Shown here one piece after another: positions 33,169-41,881 of a stretch of DNA of 64,000 nt. The notes beneath the pieces are model-generated. The model had not been told where the DNA came from. It did not search any database and saw only the letters and a list, made by a program, of their open reading frames with translations. Source of the DNA: Treponema sp. (GTDB taxonomy: Bacteria > Spirochaetota > Spirochaetia > Treponematales > Treponemataceae). Numbering within the stretch: the stretch's first letter is position 1; each line of letters opens with the position of its first letter. The translations under genes were made by a program, and so were the position numbers. Location: assembly GCA_016294105.1 (NCBI GenBank), contig JAEDCN010000007.1, forward strand, positions 36,101 to 100,100. The letters are read 5' to 3'.

Positions 33169-33886
33169 CATCATCTAATTTTTTCCAAAAGAGAGGCTCT
33201 GTCCTTGCACCCTAGCTTGTCGTATATTATGCTGATGTAATTTTCCAAGGTGTTGATTTTTATTTTTAGCTTTTCTGCGATTTGTTCGTTTGTTAATTCT
33301 TCTCCGATTAGGTTAATCACCTCTTTTTCCCGGCGGGTGAGTATGGAAAAAAGGTTTCGGGTTTCAAAAAAATCTAGGACTAAATCTGGCTGAACAAAGG
33401 ACTTGCCTTGGGCAACGGCATTAATTGCATCTAGGAGCATACTCTCGCTGCTGGCTTTAGACACAAAACCTCTCGCTCCGCCCCCTTGTATACTGAGAGC
33501 CTTTTCTATACAGGCTCCCGTAGCATTGCTAGAGAATATAACAGAGGGAATATTTTGTTCTGCAAGCATTTGTATTGCTGTGTAGCCGTTGGCACTAAGG
33601 GCATTATTTCCATCTCCCTTCAGTTGCAAATCTACCACGGCAACAATTTTGTCTTCTTCTGAAAACGTCAGTTGTTTTAGCAATGGTTCAAGCTCAGCTA
33701 GACTTTCTGCTTCTCCTATAACAGTCCAGTCAGAATTTTCCAACAGATAGGTTGTCACTCCCTTTCTGAGCATTTTGTGGTCGTCTACTAGAATAACCTT
33801 GTTCATAAAGCCAGTGTACCACAGAACAGCTTTCCTGTGACTAGTGTTTACTCATGTAAAAATAGTGAGTCAACTCATGGTTTTTC
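33169..33886. repeat. 718-bp direct repeat, right copy
   Basis: Second copy of 29497-30214. The 2954 bp between the copies carry the YefM/YoeB cassette, attC-like site, Rpn remnant and two unknown genes. Confidence 0.95.
33171..33806 (-). CDS. LuxR/NarL-type response regulator, copy 2
   Basis: Same protein as copy 1, with the same leaderless promoter (TACACT six nt before the ATG) and upstream palindrome at 33865-33878. Total identity implies recent duplication or ongoing gene conversion. Confidence 0.93.
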   Translation of the reverse strand: MNKVILVDDHKMLRKGVTTYLLENSDWTVIGEAESLAELEPLLKQLTFSEEDKIVAVVDLQLKGDGNNALSANGYTAIQMLAEQNIPSVIFSSNATGACIEKALSIQGGGARGFVSKASSESMLLDAINAVAQGKSFVQPDLVLDFFETRNLFSILTRREKEVINLIGEELTNEQIAEKLKIKINTLENYISIIYDKLGCKDRASLLEKIR

Positions 33887-33961
33887 CCAAAGTCAACTAA
33901 CTTTTATAAAATTAAAAAAGGTTTATAATTTTGGTAATTACAACCTATAAGGAGAAAGACG

Positions 33962-34903
33962 ATGTTTTGTAAGAAAAAAGCCACACTTCTTGTGGCCATT
34001 TTATGTGTGTTTGCGGTAAGCTTTGTGGCTTGTAGCAAAAAAGACGCTGTTAGTAGCGGTGCTGCTACCGGTGCTGATGGAGCCACTTCTCAGGAAGTAA
34101 CGAAAGCCGACAAAAAGGCAGAGGAAAAGAAGGCTAAGGCAGAGGCAAAGAAGGCTAAGGAAAGCAAAAAAGGTTCTTCTAAAGTAAAGCTTCCCACTAC
34201 CCCCAATGCAGAAGAGGATTTTATTGTTACGCTGACCGAAGACGGAACTGGTGCAATAGTTACAGGGTACAAGGGAAAAAGTGGGGCAGTGTATATTCCT
34301 GCCACTATCCAAGGCTTGCCTGTAAAGGAGGTGGTACGGTTCGACTCTGATAATGAGGTAACTGCTATAGTGGTATCTGATGGGTGTACATACTTTGGAG
34401 CGGGAAGTAAGAATGAGACTAGTCTTAAGTATATATCCTTACCAGATAGTGTTACAGACTATGACATTCGGTTCACCTCCGTTACCGAGTTTGAAGTTCC
34501 CGCTGGGGTAAAGGTGGTACGTAAAATGCCTCCAACCTTGGAAAAAATAAGTTTCCGTGGCACACCAGAAGAGATTGGTCGGGAGGCTTTTAAAGATACT
34601 AACATAAAAACTATCACTTTACCTGACAGTATTAAAGGAATTCGCAGTAAGGCATTTGAGAACTGTATTGCCTTGGAGTCAATTAATTTGCCCGCCAGTC
34701 TTGAATGGCTTGGGGATGAAAGTCCAGTCTTTGGTTGTTGTACTTTCTGGGAATGTAGTAATCTCAAGGAAATTATCATTCCAGACTCTCTTACTTCAGT
34801 GATTTTCCCCGAGGATGGCGGCAGCCTATTTTTTGGTTGTAGTTCCTTGCCCTTGGCAACACAGGCACGGTTAAAGCAGTTGGGCTACGAGGGTAGCTTC
34901 TAA
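33962..34903 (+). CDS. BspA-type leucine-rich-repeat lipoprotein
   Basis: Signal peptide with lipobox ending at Cys24 (VSFVAC), then a lysine/alanine/glutamate-rich linker (about 50-75), a strand-rich domain, and LRR_5-type repeats (LKYISLPDSVTDYDI, IKTITLPDSIKGIRSKAFEN, LESINLPASLEWLG, LKEIIIPDSL). Such proteins are surface adhesion or scaffold lipoproteins, abundant in treponemes. AAGGAGA precedes the ATG. Confidence 0.88.
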   Translation: MFCKKKATLLVAILCVFAVSFVACSKKDAVSSGAATGADGATSQEVTKADKKAEEKKAKAEAKKAKESKKGSSKVKLPTTPNAEEDFIVTLTEDGTGAIVTGYKGKSGAVYIPATIQGLPVKEVVRFDSDNEVTAIVVSDGCTYFGAGSKNETSLKYISLPDSVTDYDIRFTSVTEFEVPAGVKVVRKMPPTLEKISFRGTPEEIGREAFKDTNIKTITLPDSIKGIRSKAFENCIALESINLPASLEWLGDESPVFGCCTFWECSNLKEIIIPDSLTSVIFPEDGGSLFFGCSSLPLATQARLKQLGYEGSF

Positions 34904-34954
34904 TCAATAACAGTCCTTGGGGTGGTTTGGCTGCCCCAAGGAGTATCGCTGGTG

Positions 34955-34987
34955 GTTGGCAAGGCTTTACTTGCCACTGCTTTTTAT
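34955..34987 (+). terminator. Terminator after the LRR lipoprotein gene
   Basis: TGGCAAG (34957-34963) pairs with CTTGCCA (34970-34976), followed by CTGCTTTTTATT. A second GC-rich hairpin, CCTTGGGG/CCCCAAGG at 34915-34941, precedes it. Confidence 0.7.
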
Positions 34988-35004
34988 TACAAAGGAGAAT
35001 AGCT

Positions 35005-35694
35005 ATGTATTTAGATGAGGTATTATATCCAGCCTATTTTAAGAATGGATTCGGAAAAATCCTTAAAACAGAAATAGATTTGTATGTTTTTCACGGTTTT
35101 TTATTAAAAGAACTTGATGAATGTTATTTGCAACGGGACGAAAACCACCAAGAAAACAAGGTACAGATAAAATATTTAGAGCTCGACAAACAAATATTAT
35201 ACAATTTAGCTTCAAAGGCAAACATCTCCATTGCACGTTTCTCAACTCTTCTGGAAAATGACTACAATGTTTTCTGTAACGGTACAGCACTAGATTATAA
35301 GGCTCAGCTTCATAAAATTATCCAGAACAAACGATTTGAGCTTAATTTTGAGAAAAAAAAGACAATACGTATTTCTGTAGTGAATCCAATTTTGCGTCAG
35401 CTTCTAATAAAAGAAATTAATTTACAGGATGGTACTCCAGATTTCTCCTTTAACAAGGATATTTTGGATATTGAATTTGTTGACTTTTTGCAACTACTGG
35501 GTGCCACAGATTCCTTCTACGAGCATTTTCGGGATAAACTAGAGAATCAGAATAAAATAGATAGTAACGAGAGTAAAGAGCTATCCAATGTTCAGCGGTT
35601 AAAGAAGTTTTTGACAAATGCAAGTAGTCGTCTTGTTCCACAGATTATTTCTTTTCTCCTTGAATTCGCTATACAATATGTAACAAGCTCTTAA
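35005..35694 (+). CDS. Hypothetical protein
   Basis: 229 residues from the ATG at 35005 (MYLDEVLYPAYFKNGFG), chosen because AAAGGAGAATAG precedes it. Mainly helical and charged, with a hydrophobic C-terminal helix (LVPQIISFLLEFAIQYV) that could be a membrane anchor. Not recognised. Neighbouring genes give no functional clue. Confidence 0.6.
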   Translation: MYLDEVLYPAYFKNGFGKILKTEIDLYVFHGFLLKELDECYLQRDENHQENKVQIKYLELDKQILYNLASKANISIARFSTLLENDYNVFCNGTALDYKAQLHKIIQNKRFELNFEKKKTIRISVVNPILRQLLIKEINLQDGTPDFSFNKDILDIEFVDFLQLLGATDSFYEHFRDKLENQNKIDSNESKELSNVQRLKKFLTNASSRLVPQIISFLLEFAIQYVTSS

Positions 35695-35774
35695 TTTTAT
35701 AATAATTTTTTGAATATCTATCCTACGTGTGACTCAAAGAAAAAGAGAATGCTTAAAGCTATTAAGGAGTTTGT

Positions 35775-36500
35775 ATGTTTTGTCAAAATTGCGGAAATCA
35801 GTTGGGTGATGGTGCAAAATTCTGCTCTAATTGTGGAGCTGCTACAGGTTCCGTCCCAGGGAATTCTCCTTCCCAACGAAAAGAAGAGTATGTGGGCGTT
35901 GTAAAAAAATGTCCTAGCTGTGGTGCAATGATGCAAGAAAGTGATGTTGTTTGTCGCTCTTGCGGATATGAAATTACTCAAGGAAAAATGAACGCTGGCT
36001 TAGCCCAGTTGTTTTCTTCCATCTCCGAGGTGGAATCAAAGAGACTCTTTTCAAATGACATAAAAAATAGCATGTTAGATTTTTTTCTTCATCCTACTAA
36101 AGCTCAGGATGATTCCCTTATGGTAGATAATAAGATTGCTACACTTATTAGTAATTTTCCCGTCCCTTCCACAAAGACAGATATTTTGGAATTCTTCATA
36201 CATGCTGCCACCTGTGTTGATGTGTCGAGCTACAAATTGTCACGAATTGGCGATGCTGCCATGAAAGGAAAGAAAATCGTTTCTAATGCTTGGCTTGCGA
36301 AAATGGAACAGGTATATAAAAAAGCTCAAATTTCATTATCCTCTGACCCAGTCTTTGCAACCATTGAAAAAACCTATACTGAAACCAATAAAAAGGTTGC
36401 TACTCAAAAGAAATTGACACTTATCTTCATGATCCTCATCGCTGGCTCGGTTTTGGTTTTTTTTCTGATGCCGCTCTTTCTTGTCTCTTCTGGTTACTGA
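35775..36500 (+). CDS. Double zinc-ribbon membrane protein
   Basis: Two zinc ribbons at the N-terminus (FCQNCGNQ...FCSNCG and CPSCGAMM...VCRSCG), an alpha-helical central domain, and one C-terminal membrane helix (LTLIFMILIAGSVLVFFLMP). 241 residues. It heads a three-gene operon with an SPFH/GYF protein. AAGGAG precedes the ATG. Function unknown. Confidence 0.75.
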   Translation: MFCQNCGNQLGDGAKFCSNCGAATGSVPGNSPSQRKEEYVGVVKKCPSCGAMMQESDVVCRSCGYEITQGKMNAGLAQLFSSISEVESKRLFSNDIKNSMLDFFLHPTKAQDDSLMVDNKIATLISNFPVPSTKTDILEFFIHAATCVDVSSYKLSRIGDAAMKGKKIVSNAWLAKMEQVYKKAQISLSSDPVFATIEKTYTETNKKVATQKKLTLIFMILIAGSVLVFFLMPLFLVSSGY

Positions 36501-36527
36501 TCTTCCACTGTATAATAAGGAGTTCTT

Positions 36528-37955
36528 ATGGGATTGTTCAACAAAAAAAATGAAGGCGGATTAATGGATGTTATCCGCTGCGATGAGGCCAGCTACCTCA
36601 TCTGGAAATGGCGACCAAATGGACAGGCTGCTGATTCTACCAAAAAGGAAAATTCTATTCGGTATGGTTCTAGTCTGCGAGTAAAAGAAGGTGAGGTGGC
36701 TATTTTTGTGTATCCACAAAAAGATGGTACACAAATGGATCACATTCTTGGCCCTTATGATGAAACTATCAAAACTGCTAACTTTCCCATTTTGTCTAGT
36801 ATTGTGGGTGCAGCCTTTGGTGGTGCAAGTCCTTTTCAGGCAGAAATATATTTTATAAACCTGGCTGGTGTTATTCAAACCCAATTTGCTGTTCCATTCT
36901 TTGAGGTTTATGATCCTCGTTTCTTGGATTATGCTGTTCCTGTGGCGGTTCGTGGTACCATTAGTTTTTCCATTACGGACTACAAGGAATTTATCAAGCT
37001 TCATCGTCTCATTGACTTTGACTTGAATACCTTCCAAAAGCAAATCAAGGATGGTGTAATAAAATACGTAAAGGGTGTGGTAGCCAATATTCCTGAAGAA
37101 AACAATATACCTGTAATTCAGCTAGAACGAAAAATTTTACAGATAAACGAGGTTGTAGAACAGTATCTAAAGCCTCGTCTTGCCAAGGATTTTGGTGTCA
37201 GTCTTTCTGCTATGGATATTGCCACAATTGAAATTGATAAGTCTAGCCAAGGATACAGGGAACTGAAGGCTGTAACTCAGGATATTACAACTCAAACAGT
37301 ACAGGCTCAAGCTGCAGTGAACATAACTCAAATGGAAGAAATGCAACAGGTTCAAATGGAAAATCTTGCAGAATCTCAACGCATCCAGCGAGAAGAAATG
37401 CAGAGAGCCCAAAAGCTCCAAACAGAAAGCAGCAATCTTGCCGCACACCAAATCAATCAGCAGACTGCCGTGGGTATTGCTGGTGCCCAAGCCTTTGGAG
37501 AAATGGGTGCCGCAGGGGGATTAGGAGTAGATATGGGCTCTGGTGGCGGCTTTAATCCCACAGCTCTTATGGCTGGAATGGCTGTAGGTGGGGCTATTGG
37601 ACAGAACATGGCGGGAATGATGAACGGTGCTTTATCTGGTCTGGCTCAGCCTCAAATGGGAATGATGGCAGGAATGAATGCACAAGGAATGCCTCAAGCT
37701 GGTATGCAGCCACCACCAATAGGAGTTCCACCTCTTGGCAAACAGTATAACATTGCAGTAAATGGCCAAAGCACAGGTCCCTACGATATGCAAACTCTGG
37801 CTGGTTTTGTTGCCCAAGGACAGCTTACACCGCAAACCCTGGTGTGGTGTCAGGGAATGGCTGGTTGGCAGGCTGCTACCACGGTTCAAGAGCTTGCTTC
37901 TTTGTTTGCAGCTCCACCAGTACCACCAATTCCTCCGGTGCCACCAGTAAATTAA
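36528..37955 (+). CDS. SPFH-domain protein with C-terminal GYF_2 domain (YdjI-like)
   Basis: 475 residues: SPFH-type domain related to the virion-core-protein-like YdjI family (VIRCDEASYLIWKWR, EGEVAIFVYPQK, RGTISFSITDYKEFIKL), then a glutamine-rich coiled coil (about 255-310), a glycine/methionine-rich linker, and a GYF_2 domain (YNIAVNGQSTGPYDMQTLAG, LTPQTLVWCQGMAGWQAATT). The end is proline-rich. GYF_2 domains bind proline-rich peptides. Probably a membrane-associated scaffold working with the zinc-ribbon protein. Confidence 0.85.
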   Translation: MGLFNKKNEGGLMDVIRCDEASYLIWKWRPNGQAADSTKKENSIRYGSSLRVKEGEVAIFVYPQKDGTQMDHILGPYDETIKTANFPILSSIVGAAFGGASPFQAEIYFINLAGVIQTQFAVPFFEVYDPRFLDYAVPVAVRGTISFSITDYKEFIKLHRLIDFDLNTFQKQIKDGVIKYVKGVVANIPEENNIPVIQLERKILQINEVVEQYLKPRLAKDFGVSLSAMDIATIEIDKSSQGYRELKAVTQDITTQTVQAQAAVNITQMEEMQQVQMENLAESQRIQREEMQRAQKLQTESSNLAAHQINQQTAVGIAGAQAFGEMGAAGGLGVDMGSGGGFNPTALMAGMAVGGAIGQNMAGMMNGALSGLAQPQMGMMAGMNAQGMPQAGMQPPPIGVPPLGKQYNIAVNGQSTGPYDMQTLAGFVAQGQLTPQTLVWCQGMAGWQAATTVQELASLFAAPPVPPIPPVPPVN

Positions 37956-38022
37956 CAAAAACGAACAGTAAAGGAGAGGGGAGAAAAATCTTCCCCCTTT
38001 CCTTTGTAAAGGAGACTTTTAG

Positions 38023-38370
38023 ATGAAGGTTAATGTTGTATTTTTAGTTATTGCCCTTGCTATAGCAGGTTTAATTGGTTATGCCTTCTACTCTACCAAT
38101 AAGGGTGAGGCGAATTGCGTATTGTTAGCAATTGGTTCTGGTTGTATGATTGCAACTTCTCTCAGTAGTAGCCTTGCAGTAAGCTTTAAAGGCCGTGGTG
38201 GAACAGGCAATATCAAAATTGTGTCAGTTTTGTTTCTTTTAGTTTTTCTCATTAGTAATATAATCTTTGGCTTTACAGGAGTATCTGTTCCTGCATACAT
38301 AATTGTAAATGGTTTGCTTTTATTAGTGTATATCTTGATAGTATATTCTCTATACAGAGCCACAAAGTAA
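38023..38370 (+). CDS. Small four-helix membrane protein
   Basis: 115 residues with about four hydrophobic helices and short loops (KGRGGTGNIK between helices 2 and 3). AAGGAGA precedes the ATG. Last gene of the zinc-ribbon/SPFH operon. Family not recognised. Confidence 0.65.
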   Translation: MKVNVVFLVIALAIAGLIGYAFYSTNKGEANCVLLAIGSGCMIATSLSSSLAVSFKGRGGTGNIKIVSVLFLLVFLISNIIFGFTGVSVPAYIIVNGLLLLVYILIVYSLYRATK

Positions 38371-38395
38371 TCATCCGTTATATCAAAGAGTATTC

Positions 38396-38432
38396 ATCGA
38401 GCAGGGACAAGAGCCTTGCTCGATTTTTTTTT
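38396..38432 (+). terminator. Terminator of the SPFH operon
   Basis: ATCGAGCA (38396-38403) pairs with TGCTCGAT (38417-38424), then eight or more T. Confidence 0.9.
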
Positions 38433-38512
38433 AATTTCCTCCTGAAAAACTGCATATTTTTTGAATTTGAAACCTATAATATTTATGTAAAGATTTTTCT
38501 ATAGGAGATTAA

Positions 38513-39367
38513 ATGCAGGAAAACCAATTCAAAAAATGGGAAGACCTAGACATCACCGATGACTTTATCTTTAGCCGAGTCATGAGGAATAAAAAACTCT
38601 GTCGCACCCTGCTAGAAATGATTTTGAAGGTAAAAATCGGAAAAATCAAGTTTCTCACGAGCCATCACGCCATTCGAGTTGAGCCTAACGCCAAGGGTAT
38701 CATCATGGACGTATATTTAAAAGATGAAAATCGGGTTATAAACGTAGAAATGCAAACTTCTAACCAAGGGGATTTAGCTCGAAGAGCTCGGTACTATCAA
38801 GCGGCGGCAGACATCGACACCACACCAAAAGGCTCGGAATACGAGGACTTGAAGCAAAATTACGTGATTTTCATCTGTACCTTCGACCCCTTCCACAAGG
38901 GTAAACCTTTCTATACCTTCCAAAACCTTTGTCTTGAACACGGTGAGCCAATTTATCTAGACGACGGAACCACCAAAATATTTTTAAACACCAACTCCAA
39001 AGATCTTGGTAACCTTGACCTTGAATTACGCTTGTTTTATGATTATGTAAAAGGTAATAATGCACAATCGGATTTTACCCAGGAGCTGGATAGTTCCATC
39101 TCAAGATTGAAGGAAGAAAAGGAGGAGCGAAAGATGTATCTCACCTACACATCCCGCATGATGGAATGCCGCCGTGACGGTTATGAAGAAGGTTTGTTCA
39201 CTGGCAGGGAAGAAGGCATTTCCATCGGGTTGGAGCAAGGGTTGGAACGTGGAGCCTACCAAAAGGCATTAGAGACAGCAAAACTCCTCCTTAATTACGG
39301 TGACTCTCCAGAGAAAGTTGCTATTTGTACCAATCTTCCGCTGGATGTTGTACAGGGCTTGTTATAA
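38513..39367 (+). CDS. Rpn family nuclease, second type
   Basis: 284 residues: DITDDFIFSRVMRNKKL, catalytic core D66 (IIMDVYLKD) and E79-M-Q81, then RRARYYQAAAD, VIFICTFDPF and IFLNTNSKDL. This is the PDDEXK_2 type. The C-terminal tail has the glycine/glutamate repeats typical of these genes and ends NLPLDVVQGLL. AGGAGATT precedes the ATG. Distinct from the Rpn at 28485 but with a similar promoter region. Confidence 0.9.
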   Translation: MQENQFKKWEDLDITDDFIFSRVMRNKKLCRTLLEMILKVKIGKIKFLTSHHAIRVEPNAKGIIMDVYLKDENRVINVEMQTSNQGDLARRARYYQAAADIDTTPKGSEYEDLKQNYVIFICTFDPFHKGKPFYTFQNLCLEHGEPIYLDDGTTKIFLNTNSKDLGNLDLELRLFYDYVKGNNAQSDFTQELDSSISRLKEEKEERKMYLTYTSRMMECRRDGYEEGLFTGREEGISIGLEQGLERGAYQKALETAKLLLNYGDSPEKVAICTNLPLDVVQGLL

Positions 39368-39369
39368 AA

Positions 39370-39672
39370 ATTGAAATAAAACCTGCTCAAACAAATTTTA
39401 CCAAGGAGCTGGATGCCACAATCACTCGTATGAAGCAAGAAAAGGAGGAACGCAATATGTATCTAACTTACACCTCCCGTATGATGGAATTCCGTCGTGA
39501 AGGCCTTGAAGAGGGGATTTCTATCGGGTTAACCCAAGGCATTGAACGTGGAGTCCACCAAAAAGCTTTAGAAACAGCGAAAAAGCTTCTCGCTCGGGGG
39601 GACTCTCCTGCGGAAATTGCAGATTTGCTGAGCCTTTCCGTTTCTCAGGTACAGGAACTAAAAAACTCTTGA
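39370..39672 (+). pseudogene. Rpn C-terminal fragment
   Basis: In-frame piece reading NFTKELDATITRMKQEKEER, then YLTYTSRMMEFRREG and a terminal LSVSQVQELKNS: the last third of an Rpn protein resembling the gene just upstream (RLKEEKEERKMYLTYTSRMM). No catalytic domain and no clear start; a remnant of a tandem copy. Confidence 0.8.
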
Positions 39673-39756
39673 ATAAATCACCACGGGATTGTCTCAAGTA
39701 GCTCCAGTCCTGCTCCTAGGCTTTGCCAGAGACTGCTTTTGTGATAGAATAATTTT

Positions 39757-41016
39757 ATGCGAAGGTTGTTTTGCTTTCTTGTTTTTCTATTTGTTGCTTT
39801 TGGTTTCCCCCTTCCTGCCCAAGACGAAATTTCCCTCGATCATATTGATAATCTTGATATTTATAATGATGAGCTGTTTTATCAGGAATGGTATCTTTTT
39901 TCTAATGCAGCAGAGAGATTCTTTTCCATGTCTAGCTCTGATTTTACGCAGGAGCTGGTGCAAGATGAATCTTCCATAGAAGCTTATTATACTGCCACAA
40001 ACCAATTTTTATCCGCCCTTAAATCATATCAAAATGCCTTGAATATTTCCTATGCCATAAAACAGGATGTGTACACAAACGACATTCTTAGGGGTTTGTT
40101 TTTGGCATTGGAAGACTCCTTGTTCATCCTAGAACAGGAAATATCTCCAGAAGCTGAAACTGAGGTACATCAAAAATTATTTGTTAAATATTCCTTGATA
40201 CAAAAAGAAATGATTGGATTCTTTCATTTGTTGAATGAATCTGCTCGAGTTTCTGGTTTTATTATTACCATCATGCTTTGTAGCTTGAGTATTATCATCT
40301 TTAGTGGTCTTGTTTTTGTTCTTAACTACATAAAAAGACGTAATCAAGTAATTCAACTGGAAAAAAAGGTGCAGGAGCAATATCTTGTTGTAAAAGTCCA
40401 AGAAACGGAACGAATAAAGCTTGGAACTGAGCTGCATGATACAGCAATTCAGGATTTTAAAGCATTAAGGCTATTTTTGATGCAGCTGGAATCTCGAATA
40501 CAAAAGACCAGTGAAATTGATTCTATTCTGGTAAAGATTTACGAGTTAGAAAAAAATGGGCTTTCCAATCTGTACGCTATTTTACATAAATTGGTTCCAC
40601 CCGAGGTAGATGGAGAAGATTTTAAGAGTGCGCTTTTATCTCTTTGTGGTAATTTCAAGAAAGATAGTGGTATAGATTGCGTGTTTTATGTAGATCCAGA
40701 GGCTCATCTAAATGCTTTGACTGGAGATGTGCGATTGCAGGTCTACCGTGTTGTCCAAGAAGCACTTACAAATGTGGCACGTCATTCCAAGGCTACAGAG
40801 TGTATCATTTCTGTGCGAGAAGAAAACAATCGTATCATTATGTTTATTTCTGATGATGGAATTGGACTGGGAGAGAGAAATCCATCTGAAAAGTCTGATA
40901 CTGGAGGCTTTGGGCTACGAGGAATGGAATCACGAATCGCAATCGTTGGAGGTAATTTCCGCGTTCGTTGGGATGAAGACGGCACGGAAATTCGCTTGGA
41001 AATTCCCGTGGCCTAG
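39757..41016 (+). CDS. Sensor histidine kinase (NarL-partner type)
   Basis: 419 residues: signal/anchor helix, a periplasmic helical sensor region (about 22-165), second membrane helix (about 166-190), coiled coil, HisKA_3 box with phospho-accepting His227 (ERIKLGTELHDTAIQ) and HATPase with VQEALTNVARHSKA, DDGIGLGE and GFGLRGMES. TG-A-TAGAAT ends six nt before the ATG (leaderless). Likely partner: the response regulator at 41882 and/or the duplicated ones at 29499 and 33171. Confidence 0.92.
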   Translation: MRRLFCFLVFLFVAFGFPLPAQDEISLDHIDNLDIYNDELFYQEWYLFSNAAERFFSMSSSDFTQELVQDESSIEAYYTATNQFLSALKSYQNALNISYAIKQDVYTNDILRGLFLALEDSLFILEQEISPEAETEVHQKLFVKYSLIQKEMIGFFHLLNESARVSGFIITIMLCSLSIIIFSGLVFVLNYIKRRNQVIQLEKKVQEQYLVVKVQETERIKLGTELHDTAIQDFKALRLFLMQLESRIQKTSEIDSILVKIYELEKNGLSNLYAILHKLVPPEVDGEDFKSALLSLCGNFKKDSGIDCVFYVDPEAHLNALTGDVRLQVYRVVQEALTNVARHSKATECIISVREENNRIIMFISDDGIGLGERNPSEKSDTGGFGLRGMESRIAIVGGNFRVRWDEDGTEIRLEIPVA

Positions 41017-41040
41017 GAACAACAAGATCGTCTTGCAGAA

Positions 41041-41707
41041 TTATTCTGCCGAATTTTTGTTTATCCTGTTTTTTAGGAATTTGTCGGCACCAAAATAAAT
41101 CAGATAGCCCAGTAAGGTGGTAATTGCCTTGTCCAGAATGTTAATGGGAATTCGGGATAACAGAGAGCTAAAAATAATAGGAATATGTTGCCGAAGAAGA
41201 ATCACCGTAAAGAATTTGATTCCAGTAACCTCTTGCAGGCCTACGGTTTGATACAAGAGTGTGGAAATAATTGCACCTTCCAAACTAATAACCAAAACGG
41301 CAATCAAATAGATGGGTAACAAGTCCAGAAAATTAATTGTATCTTTTTTGTGCAGATACAGACGAATAATTACCACAAAGGAAATAGAGCAAAGTGCAAA
41401 CCAGAGTCCTGACAGGTGATCTCCACGAAAAATCGTAGTAAAAAGATTGGCACATCCTGCAGTGATAAGTCCGCTTATCCAGCCAAAGAATGAGGCGGTT
41501 ACAATGAATATGGTATCCAAAAAAAGTGGATTGTAAGGAGTTTGAGATAAATATGTAACCAGAAGATTCAGTGCTAGGCAAATAATTCCCAGCACTATTT
41601 GGGCTGGAACAGGATATGAAAACTGCCTCTTATTTGACATATCCCCCCCCCCTATCAGAAGATGTATTGTTTACATCTGTATTTTCAGGTCTTGTAAGTT
41701 TTTGCAT
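41041..41707 (-). CDS. Integral membrane protein with putative phase-variable start
   Basis: The body (199 residues from the ATG at 41640, MSNKRQFSYPVPAQIVLG) has about six membrane helices and resembles ECF-transporter S-component-like proteins (FLDTIFIVTASFFGWISGLI). A better start lies upstream: ATG at 41707 with AAGGAG (41713-41718) and a near-consensus promoter. Its frame runs MQKLTRPENTDVNNTSSDR into a G10 tract (41643-41652) and then to a stop after VK. With nine or twelve G it would join the downstream frame. So as sequenced the long form is off, although the internal ATG could still be used. Confidence 0.75.
41643..41652 (-). repeat. Homopolymeric G10 tract (phase-variation candidate)
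   Basis: Ten C on the plus strand, i.e. ten G on the coding strand, two nt before the internal ATG at 41640 and 18 codons after the upstream ATG at 41707. Tracts of this length slip readily during replication. Confidence 0.85.
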
Positions 41708-41737
41708 TGTCTCTCCTTGATAGAAAAATTGGACTTG

Positions 41738-41766
41738 ACTATAACAGAATTACTAGATATTTGCAA
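41738..41766 (-). promoter_or_regulatory. Promoter of the phase-variable membrane-protein gene
   Basis: TTGCAA (41761-41766), 17-nt spacer, TATAGT (41738-41743), giving a start near 41731, 24 nt before the ATG at 41707. Confidence 0.75.
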
Positions 41767-41781
41767 CTAAAACAAAAAAAG

Positions 41782-41795
41782 GTGAGTAAACTCAC
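41782..41795. promoter_or_regulatory. Palindrome upstream of response-regulator gene
   Basis: GTGAGTAAACTCAC, a perfect 6-bp inverted repeat around AA, between the divergent membrane-protein and regulator genes. Similar to the palindromes at 30193 and 33865. The two-base loop makes a terminator unlikely. Confidence 0.5.
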
Positions 41796-41881
41796 TATTT
41801 TTTTGTGTGCAATTCCCCATGACGAAATTGCTTTTTTAGTGGATAATGAAGCATAAAACTTGCTTGAAAGGTGAAAGTGTG

